From Weeksellaceae bacterium (GTDB taxonomy: Bacteria > Bacteroidota > Bacteroidia > Flavobacteriales > Weeksellaceae): a stretch of 8,138 bases of DNA. Location of the stretch: the NCBI GenBank assembly GCA_022701475.1, contig JAKOOI010000399.1, positions 1 through 8,138 on the forward strand, in the 5' to 3' direction. Below the pieces are notes generated by a model. That model was not told the origin of the DNA. It made no database searches and saw only the letters and a list, made by a program, of their open reading frames with translations. The position numbers and the translations under genes were made by a program. Shown one piece after another: positions 1 through 6,836 of the stretch. Within the stretch, counting starts at the first letter, position 1. Every line of letters begins with the position of its first letter.

Positions 1-1093
1 CCTTAAAAACAAATACGTGGTTACCCCGGAAGGAAGACCGATCGGAGGACTGCCGAAGAACAATACCAGTGCAGATTTTGAAGAAGGGGAAACCCAGACG
101 GCTAAGTTCTCAGGAACAGCATTGGGAATTACCGGAGGATTGTTTGTGATCTTATTCTTTGCTTTCCGGTATCTCCTTGTAGGCGAATTCGGCTTCAAGG
201 CAGTGGAAATGGGACAGCTGATCAAAGGAATTATTTATCCTTTCATTTATGCAGCCGGTATTTCCCTGGCATTCCTGATCATGAGCTCCGCTGAAAATAA
301 AATTGAAAGACAGAGAATCTGGGTAATCTATATCGTATCCTTTTTTATTATTTTCTTCTGGGCCGCTTTTGAGCAGGCAGGTTCTTCATTGACGTTCATC
401 GCCGATAACCAGACCGACAGAAATATCCTGGGATGGAATATGCCGCCTTCCATGGTGCAGATCTTCAACGGGATTTTCGTTGTTGCCCTGGCCGTACCTT
501 TCAGTTTGCTTTGGGATAAACTGAGAGCCAAAGGAAAAGAGCCGGTTTCGCCAATGAAACAGGCCATGGGTCTTGCCCTGATCGCTTTAAGTTATTTCAT
601 TATTGCCCATAACGTAAAAGATCTTGGGAACTCAGGATTATTGGCCATCAAATGGTTAATGTTATTATATTTCATCCAGACTTGTGGTGAACTTTGCCTT
701 TCTCCGATCGGGTTATCTTTGGTGGGTAAACTGGCTCCCAAAAGATTCGCTTCATTGCTTTATGGGGTATTCTTCATCTCCAATGCTGCCGGATACGCTT
801 TGGCAGGTTCATTGGGAGCACTGATTCCGGCTACAGGAGATAAATTCTCCAAAGCCCAGGAAATCGGAGTAAATCTTCAGGATGTCCTGGATAAAAAAGT
901 AACCCTGAATCCTGAACAGGTAGCCGCTTTTGAAAAAGCGCAATTGCCTTTGGAAAACCCGACTTTTGCAGGGTTTGAAATCCATAACCTGTTTGAATTT
1001 TTCATGGTATTTGTTGTGCTGTGTGGAATTGCAGCAGTAATCCTGGCTTTGATCTCACCGATTCTGAAGAAGATGATGCACGGTGTCAACTAA
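1..1093 (+). CDS. POT/PTR2 family peptide:H+ symporter (DtpT-like), 5'-truncated by window edge
   Basis: This is the C-terminal portion of an inner-membrane proton-coupled di/tripeptide transporter. The frame is open to the window's left edge (codons begin at base 2), so the GTG at 17 is an internal codon and the true start lies outside. Numbering from that GTG, a soluble loop (about 1-30) leads into hydrophobic segments at about 35-55, 70-90, 102-120 and 145-165, and several more to about 350. Conserved POT sites are visible: the TM7 glutamate in W-A-A-F-E119-Q-A-G-S-S-L, and the TM10 motif G-E225-L-C-L-S-P-I-G-L-S. A polar loop (about 272-318) precedes the last membrane helix. The second POT gene at 2174-3685 shares these motifs, so the two are paralogues. 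A strong terminator follows 28 bp after the stop. The family call is firm; substrate range cannot be read from sequence. Confidence 0.93.
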   Translation, partial: LKNKYVVTPEGRPIGGLPKNNTSADFEEGETQTAKFSGTALGITGGLFVILFFAFRYLLVGEFGFKAVEMGQLIKGIIYPFIYAAGISLAFLIMSSAENKIERQRIWVIYIVSFFIIFFWAAFEQAGSSLTFIADNQTDRNILGWNMPPSMVQIFNGIFVVALAVPFSLLWDKLRAKGKEPVSPMKQAMGLALIALSYFIIAHNVKDLGNSGLLAIKWLMLLYFIQTCGELCLSPIGLSLVGKLAPKRFASLLYGVFFISNAAGYALAGSLGALIPATGDKFSKAQEIGVNLQDVLDKKVTLNPEQVAAFEKAQLPLENPTFAGFEIHNLFEFFMVFVVLCGIAAVILALISPILKKMMHGVN

Positions 1094-1120
1094 TCTGCAT
1101 TAAAAATAAAATATAGTGTA

Positions 1121-1148
1121 AACCTCTGCCAAGTCAGAGGTTTTTTTT
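1121..1148 (+). terminator. Intrinsic terminator after the first POT gene
   Basis: AACCTCTG (1121-1128) and CAGAGGTT (1135-1142) form a perfect 8-bp stem around a 6-nt loop, with a run of eight T (1141-1148). It ends the first transporter transcript. The next start codon is only 11 nt beyond the T-run, so any promoter for the nuclease gene must overlap the terminator or lie upstream of it. Confidence 0.9.
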
Positions 1149-1155
1149 ATTTTCG
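1148..1155 (+). promoter_or_regulatory. Possible -7 box for the nuclease gene
   Basis: TATTTTCG is close to the Bacteroidetes -7 consensus TAnnTTTG (one mismatch). It sits 5 nt before the ATG at 1160, so it would give a leaderless or nearly leaderless mRNA. No clear -33 TTTG/TTG was found at the right distance because the terminator occupies that stretch. This is weak evidence; read-through from upstream is the alternative. Confidence 0.2.
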
Positions 1156-1159
1156 TAAG

Positions 1160-2152
1160 ATGGAAATTTCTGAGGACCTTTTATTTCAGTCGGTAAAGGA
1201 GATTGTGATCCGGTCGCGCGAGAAAGTGTTCCGCATGGCCAATTCTACCCTGCTGCTTACCTACTGGCAGATCGGGAAACTGATTGTGGAAGAGGAGCAG
1301 AAAGGAAGAGAACGTGCGGAATACGGAAAATATACGCTGAAAAATCTTTCCAAAAAGCTAACGCTGGAATTTGGGAAAGGGTTTGATGAAAGTAATTTAA
1401 GAAACATGAGATCTTTTTATCAGGTATTTCCAATATGTGACGCATTGCGTCACGAATTGAGCTGGACCCATTACAGACTTTTAATAAGGCTTAGTAATCA
1501 GGATAAAATCAATTACTATATTCAGGAATCCATTCAGAATAACTGGAACTCAAGAGATCTAAAACGTCAGATCAATGCCCTGTCATATGAACGAGTGCTG
1601 GAACATACGAAAAACACGACTAAAACGATCCATAACGTCCTTAAAGACCCTTATATTTTTGAATTTCTCGGACTGAAACCAGATGAGAAGATTTCCGAAA
1701 AAGATCTTGAAACGGCCATTATCGATCACCTTCAGAAATTCTTACTGGAATTCGGGAAAGGTTTTGCTTTCGTAGCCAGACAGCAGCATATTGCTACCGA
1801 TACTTCCGATTTTTATATCGATCTCGTCTTTTATAATTATATCCTGAAATGTTTCGTCATTATCGATCTTAAAACCGGTGAGCTTTCCCATCAGGATATC
1901 GGGCAAATCGATATGTATGTAAGAATGTACGACGATCTTAAACGTGGCGAAGGGGATAATCCTACCATCGGCATTTTATTGTGCTCTGAAAAGGATGAAA
2001 CGATTGTAAAATATTCCGTTCTCAATGACAAGAACAACCTTTTTGCCAGCAAATACCTTCTTTATCTTCCGAAGGAAGAAGAATTAAAACAGCTCATCGA
2101 TCAGGACCGCATCCGTTTTGAAGTGGATCAGGATGACCAACCCAACCTTTAA
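1160..2152 (+). CDS. YhcG/DUF1016 family protein with PDDEXK nuclease domain
   Basis: A two-domain protein of 330 residues, the usual length for the YhcG family. The N-terminal DUF1016 part (about 8-145) carries the helical signature T-Y-W-Q-I-G-K (34-40), E-Y-G-K (54-57), the F-G-K-G-F-D-E-S-N-L-R-N-M-R segment (71-84) and L-S-W-T-H-Y-R-L-L (100-108). The C-terminal PDDEXK-like domain (about 155-310) shows E184, then D221 in F-Y-I-D-L-V-F-Y-N, then I-D236-L-K238-T-G, followed by G-Q-I-D-M-Y (248-253), so the putative metal and catalytic residues are all present. Family members are predicted DNA endonucleases, often near restriction-modification or other accessory genes; their exact role is mostly unproven. 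The ATG at 1160 is the first in frame and begins the family's normal N-terminus. The next gene, a POT transporter, starts 21 nt after the stop. No methylase, specificity subunit or integrase is in view. Confidence 0.9.
   Translation: MEISEDLLFQSVKEIVIRSREKVFRMANSTLLLTYWQIGKLIVEEEQKGRERAEYGKYTLKNLSKKLTLEFGKGFDESNLRNMRSFYQVFPICDALRHELSWTHYRLLIRLSNQDKINYYIQESIQNNWNSRDLKRQINALSYERVLEHTKNTTKTIHNVLKDPYIFEFLGLKPDEKISEKDLETAIIDHLQKFLLEFGKGFAFVARQQHIATDTSDFYIDLVFYNYILKCFVIIDLKTGELSHQDIGQIDMYVRMYDDLKRGEGDNPTIGILLCSEKDETIVKYSVLNDKNNLFASKYLLYLPKEEELKQLIDQDRIRFEVDQDDQPNL
1437..1453. repeat. 17-bp near-perfect palindrome inside the nuclease gene
   Basis: GTGACGCA (1437-1444) and TGCGTCAC (1446-1453) are exact reverse complements around a single T. 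The palindrome lies in frame in the DUF1016 domain and encodes residues about 93-98 (C-D-A-L-R-H), just before the conserved L-S-W-T-H-Y motif. It is too short a loop for a good RNA hairpin but is a strong dyad in DNA. Confidence 0.75.
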
Positions 2153-2173
2153 TTAAAATTCAATCATATCACT

Positions 2174-3685
2174 ATGAATTTAACGTTAGACGAAATACAG
2201 GATTTCAAAGGAAAATACCCGAAGCAGATCTGGAGTCTTTTCTTTTCTGAAATGTGGGAACGCTTCTGTTTCTACGGAATGAGAGGAATGCTGGTCTTCT
2301 TTATGATCTCCCAGCTTAACTTCCATGAAAGCGAAGCCAACCTCCAGTACGGTGCCACCCAGGCTTTTGTATATGCTTTTACGTTTATTGGCGGGCTGTT
2401 TGCCGATAAAATTTTAGGATTCAGGAAATCGCTTTTCTGGGGCGGGCTTCTGATGATTGTCGGAAGCTTGATTCTCGCAGTCGATCCCCACAAATTTTTC
2501 TTCTTAGGCATTGCTTTTACCGTCGTGGGTACCGGTTTTTTCAAACCCAATATTTCATCGATGGTCGGCCAGCTGTACAAGCCGAATGACTCAAGGGCTG
2601 ATGCGGGTTTCTCACTTTTTTATGCCGGAATCAATCTGGGAGCTTTACTGGGCGGATATTTATGCATTGCCATCGGAAAAGGTGAAATTTTAGATCATCT
2701 GATTCCTGAAGCTTTACGGTGGAATGTTGCTTTTGGTTTGGCTGCCATTGTCATGGTAGTAAGTTTAATTAATTTTGTTTTTACCCAAAAAAGAATGGGA
2801 CCGATCGGGCTTCAGCCCGGACATCCTGAACATGAAGTAAAATCCGCTCCTATTCCGAAATGGATTGAATACGGTGTTTATGTTTTATCATTAATTTTTG
2901 TACCCATCATCATGGTCATGGTGGCAAAAACGGAATACACTGATTATTTCATGTGGACTGTCGGACCTCTTACGCTGATTTATTTATTTTATGAAATGAC
3001 CAAAGTGACCCCTTCAGAACGCAAAAAGCTTTGGGCAGCCCTGGTGTTTATCCTGTTTTCCATCCTGTTCTGGGGAATTTATGAGCAGAGCGGCGGCTCG
3101 TTAAGCATTTTTGCGGCAAAAAACCTGAACAATGACCTGCTGGGACTGGATCCGAATGGGGTCAACAATTCCGGGGGTGCATTTTTCATCATCTTCCTCG
3201 CTCCGCTGATCGGATTGTTATGGATCTGGCTGAACGAGAAAAAAATCGAACCCAATACCATCATCAAGTTCGGGCTGGGTTTCATCTTTTTGGGATTAGG
3301 ATATTACGTTCTCTTTGCCACCCGGCTGTTCGTAAATGCGGCAGGGATTACTTCCCTGAATTTTTTCACCGTTGCATTGCTGGTGATTACGCTGGGAGAG
3401 CTGTGCCTCTCTCCTATCGGGCTGTCGATCATGACAAAGCTTTCGACTAAAAATCTTCAGGGCATGATGATGGGGATGTGGTTCCTTGCTTCGGCTTACG
3501 GGCAGTATGTGGCAGGAATCATAGGTGCCGGGCTGGCAACCGCCAAAACCGGGTCTACCAATTACGATGCTTTCATCACCTACACGGAAGGCTATAAGCA
3601 GTTAGGGCTGTACGCCGTAATTGCCGGTATCGTACTGATCCTGATTTCCCCTTTTGTAAAAAAATTAATGCAGGAGGTAAAGTAA
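2174..3685 (+). CDS. POT/PTR2 family peptide:H+ symporter (DtpT-like), complete
   Basis: A complete 503-residue inner-membrane transporter that couples di/tripeptide uptake to the proton gradient. Diagnostic POT sites are all present: the TM1 motif E26-M-W-E29-R30-F...F-Y34-G; the TM4 lysine in G-F-F-K124-P-N; the PTR2 signature F149-Y-A-G-I-N-L-G; the TM7 glutamate in Y-E304-Q-S-G-G-S-L; and the TM10 motif G-E409-L-C-L-S-P-I-G-L-S. About 14 hydrophobic segments are expected, including the extra pair typical of bacterial POTs (about 232-275). The first Tyr of the usual ERFxYYG motif is Phe33, a common variant in this phylum from memory. It has no Shine-Dalgarno site, as usual for the group. 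It starts 21 nt after the nuclease gene with no terminator between, so co-transcription is likely. It is a paralogue of the truncated transporter at the left edge. Confidence 0.96.
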   Translation: MNLTLDEIQDFKGKYPKQIWSLFFSEMWERFCFYGMRGMLVFFMISQLNFHESEANLQYGATQAFVYAFTFIGGLFADKILGFRKSLFWGGLLMIVGSLILAVDPHKFFFLGIAFTVVGTGFFKPNISSMVGQLYKPNDSRADAGFSLFYAGINLGALLGGYLCIAIGKGEILDHLIPEALRWNVAFGLAAIVMVVSLINFVFTQKRMGPIGLQPGHPEHEVKSAPIPKWIEYGVYVLSLIFVPIIMVMVAKTEYTDYFMWTVGPLTLIYLFYEMTKVTPSERKKLWAALVFILFSILFWGIYEQSGGSLSIFAAKNLNNDLLGLDPNGVNNSGGAFFIIFLAPLIGLLWIWLNEKKIEPNTIIKFGLGFIFLGLGYYVLFATRLFVNAAGITSLNFFTVALLVITLGELCLSPIGLSIMTKLSTKNLQGMMMGMWFLASAYGQYVAGIIGAGLATAKTGSTNYDAFITYTEGYKQLGLYAVIAGIVLILISPFVKKLMQEVK

Positions 3686-3712
3686 GAATCGATAAATTAT
3701 CCTTACTTTTAC
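3677..3712. repeat. Nested inverted repeat between POT and thioredoxin genes
   Basis: GTAAAGTAAG (3677-3686) pairs with CTTACTTTTAC (3702-3712) with one bulged base, and between them GATAA-a-TTATC (3691-3701) is a perfect 5-bp dyad. The outer arm includes the stop codon of the transporter. There is no T-run, so it is not a standard intrinsic terminator. It could be an operator, an mRNA processing hairpin or chance in AT-rich sequence. Confidence 0.4.
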
Positions 3713-3727
3713 TTAAAATACCAAATT

Positions 3728-4261
3728 ATGAAGAAGGTGATGAGCATATTCTGCCTGTTCCTGCTGATATTCGGCTCTGCACAGGTAAAATGGATGACGA
3801 TTGAAGAAGCCCTGAAAGCCCAGAAAGAAAACCCAAAGAAAATACTGATTGATTTCTATGCAGACTGGTGCGGCCCATGCAAGATCATGGATAAAAAAAC
3901 CTACGGACATCCGGTCATTGCTGAAATCCTGAACCAGAATTATTACCCGGTAAAATTTAATGCTGAAGAAAAAAAAGCGGTGCAGATTTTCGGGAGAACA
4001 TTTTCCAATCCGAATACGGAACATAAAAAGGGGCGAAATTCTTTGCATGAATTTACCCAGTATATGAATGTAGGAGCTGTTCCGAGTACGGTATTCCTGG
4101 ATGAAAAAGGCGGCCCGATCACCATCCTGCAGGGAGAACTTTCCGCAAAGGAACTTGAGCCCTATCTTGAATTCATCTGTAAAGATTTTTTCAGGAAAAT
4201 CCGCTCCAGGGAACAATGGGAAGACTACCAGAAAAAGTTCAAGTCCAAAATAAAAGAATAA
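3728..4261 (+). CDS. Exported thioredoxin-family protein (WCGPC)
   Basis: A 177-residue thioredoxin-fold protein likely secreted to the periplasm. Residues 1-19 form a signal peptide: K2-K3, a hydrophobic core at 5-15, and a likely cut after G-S-A/Q. There is no lipobox, so it is probably soluble. The redox site is D46-W47-C48-G49-P50-C51-K, preceded by the beta strand I-L-I-D-F-Y-A, and the cis-proline is V118-P119. The stretch from the second Cys to the cis-Pro is 68 residues, against 41 in E. coli thioredoxin, and the C-terminus has a charged extension (about 152-177). A third Cys lies at 151. The fold and active site predict thiol-disulfide exchange, such as reducing or isomerising envelope proteins; partners are unknown. 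It lies 42 nt after the transporter and is followed by a terminator, so it may be the last gene of the nuclease-transporter-thioredoxin unit. Confidence 0.9.
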   Translation: MKKVMSIFCLFLLIFGSAQVKWMTIEEALKAQKENPKKILIDFYADWCGPCKIMDKKTYGHPVIAEILNQNYYPVKFNAEEKKAVQIFGRTFSNPNTEHKKGRNSLHEFTQYMNVGAVPSTVFLDEKGGPITILQGELSAKELEPYLEFICKDFFRKIRSREQWEDYQKKFKSKIKE

Positions 4262-4267
4262 AAATAC

Positions 4268-4294
4268 AGGCTTTCAGTGATGAAGGCCTTTTTT
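4268..4294 (+). terminator. Intrinsic terminator after the thioredoxin gene
   Basis: AGGCTTTCA (4268-4276) pairs with TGAAGGCCT (4281-4289) over 9 bp with one G-U pair and a GTGA tetraloop, followed by six T (4289-4294). It starts 6 nt after the thioredoxin stop codon and separates that gene from recG, which must have its own promoter in 4295-4332. I see no clear consensus promoter there. Confidence 0.9.
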
Positions 4295-4332
4295 AGTATC
4301 TGTTTTTTCCCGAAATTCGTGGACCTTTTTCA

Positions 4333-6417
4333 ATGAATTTAGAAACCTCCATAGAATACGTCAAGGGGATAGGCCCCGAAAAGGCAAAGCTCATCAGGAA
4401 TGTGCTGGGCATTTCCACCGTGGAAGACCTTCTGCACTTCTTCCCGATCCGGTACCTCGATAAGAGCAAAGTCCACCGGATTTCAGAACTCCATGACGTA
4501 GATACCGACGTGCAGCTTAAAGGAAGAATTACGCATCTGCAGGAAATAGAGACCGGAAAAATCAAACGTCTTTCTGCGCGATTCAGTGACGGGACGGGAA
4601 CCATGGATCTGGTATGGTTCCAGTACTCGAAATGGCTGAAAGAGCAGCTGCCCGTTAACCGGGAAGTCTTTATTTTCGGGAAAATCAATGTATTCAACAG
4701 CCAGTTTTCCATGGCCCATCCGGAAATAGAAGGGGAAGAAAGTAAGGATACCGAAAGCCGCCTGAGACCGATCTATCCCAGCTCTGAAAAATTAACAAAA
4801 AGAGGGCTTAACCAGAGGTTTTTCCAGAATGTCCTGAAGAATGTCTGCAAGGAAATTCCCGGCCTTATCCAGGAAAACTTCCCGGAATACCTGATGAAAG
4901 CCTTTACGTTCATGTCCAGGCAGCATGCGTATCTGAATATCCATTTCCCGAAGGACATGGAATATTTCGAGAAGGCGGATTACCGGCTGAAATTTGAGGA
5001 ATCCTTCTTTTTTCAGCTGGGATATGCCTTAAAAAAGCTCCATCATAAAAGCCATACGGCAGGAAACCCTTTTCCTGTAGTCGGGGAAAGCTTCAATGAT
5101 TTTTACAACCACCATCTCCCGTTTGAACTCACCGGTGCCCAGAAAAGGGTGCTGAAGGAGATCCGGCTCGATATGAAGCGTCCGGTTCAGATGAACAGGC
5201 TGCTGCAGGGCGACGTTGGTTCCGGCAAGACGATGGTGGCACTTCTTACGATGCTGATTGCCAAGGACAACGGATTCCAGAGTTGTATCATGGCCCCTAC
5301 CGAAATCCTGGCGCAGCAGCATTACAACGGGATCAGAGAGCTTCTTAAGGATACGGAAGTAAAAATCAGGCTCCTTACCGGCTCCAGTAAAATATCCGAA
5401 AGAAGAATTATTCATGAACAGCTGGAAAGCGGTGAACTGTCCATTCTGGTGGGGACACATGCCGTTCTGGAAGACAAGGTTAAATTTAAAAACCTCGGGC
5501 TGGCCATTATTGACGAGCAGCACCGGTTCGGGGTGGCCCAACGGGCAAAGCTCTGGGCCAAAAACAAAATCCCGCCTCATATCCTGATCATGACGGCCAC
5601 CCCGATTCCGAGAACGCTGGCCATGAGCTTTTACTCCGATCTTGATGTCTCGGTTATCGATGAGCTGCCGGTAGGAAGAAAACCTATCATTACGGCTCAC
5701 CGGCGGGAAAAAGACCGGGCTTTTGTCTACAATTTCTGCCGCGAGGAAATCCAGAAAGGCAGGCAGGTCTATTTTGTCTATCCGCTGATCGAGGAATCCG
5801 AAACGCTGGACTATAAAAACCTGATGACCGGGATGGAAAATGTAATGGATAATTTCCCCCATTACAATGTCACCATGCTGCACGGGAAGATGAAGCCTGA
5901 TGAAAAAGATGCCGCGATGAATTATTTCGCTTCCGGAAAAGCAGAAATTATGGTAGCTACAACAGTGATCGAGGTTGGCGTGAATGTACCGAATGCTTCG
6001 GTGATGGTGATTGAGAGTTCGGAGAGGTTCGGCCTCTCGCAGCTGCATCAGCTCAGGGGGCGTGTAGGAAGAGGTGCAGAGCAGAGCTACTGTATCCTGA
6101 TGACGTCGGACAAGCTATCCAAAGACAGCAGGACCCGTATCAAGACGATGGTGGACACTACAGACGGTTTTAAAATTTCGGAAGTTGATATGCAGCTGCG
6201 CGGGCCCGGAGATATTCTCGGCACCCAGCAGAGCGGCGTAGTGGATTTCAAAAGGCTGGACCTGGTGAAGGATACCGTTATCATTAAGACTACAAAAGGT
6301 GCAGTGGAAAAAATTCTGAAAAATGACCCTCTTCTTTCCGCAACAGATCATCAGTCCCTTAAAAACTATTATGTAAGACAATACAAAGGGAAAAACAAGT
6401 GGAGTAAAATTTCATAA
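4333..6417 (+). CDS. recG: ATP-dependent DNA helicase RecG
   Basis: RecG is a monomeric double-strand DNA translocase that regresses stalled replication forks and branch-migrates Holliday junctions and R/D-loops. The protein is full length at 694 residues. An N-terminal helix-hairpin-helix-like stretch (Y-V-K-G-I-G-P-E-K-A, 9-18) is followed by the OB-fold wedge domain (about 58-135). The helicase core has the Q-motif region (F-E-L-T-G-A-Q, 264-270), Walker A G293-D-V-G-S-G-K299-T, the DEQH box D394-E-Q-H397-R-F-G, T-A-T-P-I-P-R-T (421-428), V-I-E-V-G-V-N-V-P (545-553), and motif VI Q-L-R-G-R-V-G-R-G (573-581). The RecG-specific C-terminal element L-R-G-P-G-D-I-L-G-T-Q-Q-S-G (622-635) is intact. 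The ATG at 4333 gives the normal N-terminus. It stands alone between an upstream terminator and a convergent minus-strand locus. Nothing is missing. Confidence 0.98.
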   Translation: MNLETSIEYVKGIGPEKAKLIRNVLGISTVEDLLHFFPIRYLDKSKVHRISELHDVDTDVQLKGRITHLQEIETGKIKRLSARFSDGTGTMDLVWFQYSKWLKEQLPVNREVFIFGKINVFNSQFSMAHPEIEGEESKDTESRLRPIYPSSEKLTKRGLNQRFFQNVLKNVCKEIPGLIQENFPEYLMKAFTFMSRQHAYLNIHFPKDMEYFEKADYRLKFEESFFFQLGYALKKLHHKSHTAGNPFPVVGESFNDFYNHHLPFELTGAQKRVLKEIRLDMKRPVQMNRLLQGDVGSGKTMVALLTMLIAKDNGFQSCIMAPTEILAQQHYNGIRELLKDTEVKIRLLTGSSKISERRIIHEQLESGELSILVGTHAVLEDKVKFKNLGLAIIDEQHRFGVAQRAKLWAKNKIPPHILIMTATPIPRTLAMSFYSDLDVSVIDELPVGRKPIITAHRREKDRAFVYNFCREEIQKGRQVYFVYPLIEESETLDYKNLMTGMENVMDNFPHYNVTMLHGKMKPDEKDAAMNYFASGKAEIMVATTVIEVGVNVPNASVMVIESSERFGLSQLHQLRGRVGRGAEQSYCILMTSDKLSKDSRTRIKTMVDTTDGFKISEVDMQLRGPGDILGTQQSGVVDFKRLDLVKDTVIIKTTKGAVEKILKNDPLLSATDHQSLKNYYVRQYKGKNKWSKIS

Positions 6418-6451
6418 AAAAACCGTGAGAAAAAATGAATTTTCACACGGT
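6415..6451 (-). terminator. Leftward (minus-strand) intrinsic terminator overlapping the recG stop
   Basis: ACCGTG-a-GAAAA (6422-6433) pairs with TTTTC-a-CACGGT (6440-6451), a 6+5 bp stem with one A-A mismatch and a 6-nt loop. On the minus strand it is followed by seven U (bases 6421-6415), which overlap the recG stop codon. On the plus strand the hairpin is followed by TCCCCCTTAT, with no T-run, so it should work mainly for transcription coming from the right. Confidence 0.75.
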
Positions 6452-6534
6452 CCCCCTTATAAAACTGCTATTTGAAGAAATTACTAACTTCATTAACACA
6501 TTGTGTTCCTCTGCTCTTATACCATTTTGTGATT

Positions 6535-6569
6535 TGGTGTCTGCGTATAGATGATATGAGTGGTGTCTG
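6535..6569. repeat. 9-bp direct repeat TGGTGTCTG, 26-bp period
   Basis: TGGTGTCTG occurs at 6535-6543 and 6561-6569, exactly 26 bp apart. The flanking bases differ. It could be a pair of binding sites or chance; only two copies are seen. Confidence 0.45.
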
Positions 6570-6630
6570 ATAAAAAGAAACAAAATGAATTATGTTCCCG
6601 GTGCTTATTTATAAAAACTAACTTGCGAAT

Positions 6631-6661
6631 GCTTAAGAAACTTTTGAGGATTTACTTAAGC
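6631..6661. repeat. Inverted repeat GCTTAAG...CTTAAGC
   Basis: Perfect 7-bp arms (6631-6637 and 6655-6661) flank 17 nt; two more A-T pairs form inside past one mismatch. No T-run follows on the plus strand. It is a moderate hairpin within the gene-free gap. Confidence 0.45.
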
Positions 6662-6708
6662 TGACGAGTTTTCATGATTGTACCGTTTAGTTTAAAGATC
6701 TTCTGCGC

Positions 6709-6730
6709 TTATAACCGGAAATGGTTATAA
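6709..6730. repeat. Perfect 8-bp hairpin TTATAACC/GGTTATAA
   Basis: TTATAACC (6709-6716) and GGTTATAA (6723-6730) are exact reverse complements around a 6-nt loop (GGAAAT). The plus-strand sequence after it, TTCATTTTG, is T-rich but interrupted, so it could be a weak distal terminator for recG; it could equally be an operator or an RNA stem of the candidate ncRNA. Confidence 0.6.
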
Positions 6731-6836
6731 TTCATTTTGTTAATTATTATATAATGATGATATTTATAAAATACCTCTTTTATGCAGAGCGTAATCTGAT
6801 TTAACAAATTATCACCATTACGTGAATTTTATAGAA

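Larger units (their letters stand above)
6415..6830 (-). ncRNA. Candidate untranslated RNA, about 400 nt (speculative)
   Basis: A promoter match on the minus strand (6837-6867) and the leftward terminator (6451-6415) define a possible independent transcript across an otherwise gene-free gap. It would contain hairpins TTATAACC/GGTTATAA (6709-6730) and GCTTAAG/CTTAAGC (6631-6661). The alternative is a long 3' untranslated region of the response-regulator operon, which has no closer terminator. No known RNA family was recognised. Confidence 0.2.

Noticed and set aside
17..19. GTG as a start codon for the first transporter
   Set aside because: The frame stays open to base 2 and the protein lacks the N-terminal half of the POT fold, including the ExxER motif. 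The gene is cut by the window edge, not short.
1094..2173. Target-site duplication or terminal repeats flanking the nuclease gene
   Set aside because: Only a short shared AT-rich string (ATTAAAA) was found near the two ends, which is not evidence of transposition.
3672..3678. AGGAGGT resembling a Shine-Dalgarno site
   Set aside because: It lies inside the last codons of the POT gene, 49 nt before the thioredoxin ATG, with no start codon at a usable distance.
3713..4216. Minus-strand open frame (167 codons) opposite the thioredoxin gene
   Set aside because: It is antisense to a gene with a signal peptide and an intact WCGPC/cis-Pro, and the antisense product matches no family I know.
5029..6048. 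Long minus-strand open frame (339 codons) opposite recG
   Set aside because: It lies entirely within the helicase core of recG, whose motifs are intact, and its product is rich in His, Phe and Arg with no recognisable domain. It is a shadow of recG codon use.
6025..6049. Inverted repeat GAGAGG/CCTCTC in recG
   Set aside because: A 6-bp dyad in the conserved motif V-VI coding region with no regulatory context; expected by chance.
6443..6493. 16-codon minus-strand ORF (M-K-L-V-I-S-S-N-S...) just before the leftward terminator
   Set aside because: It runs into the terminator stem, has no ribosome-binding or composition support and is within chance expectation for AT-rich sequence.
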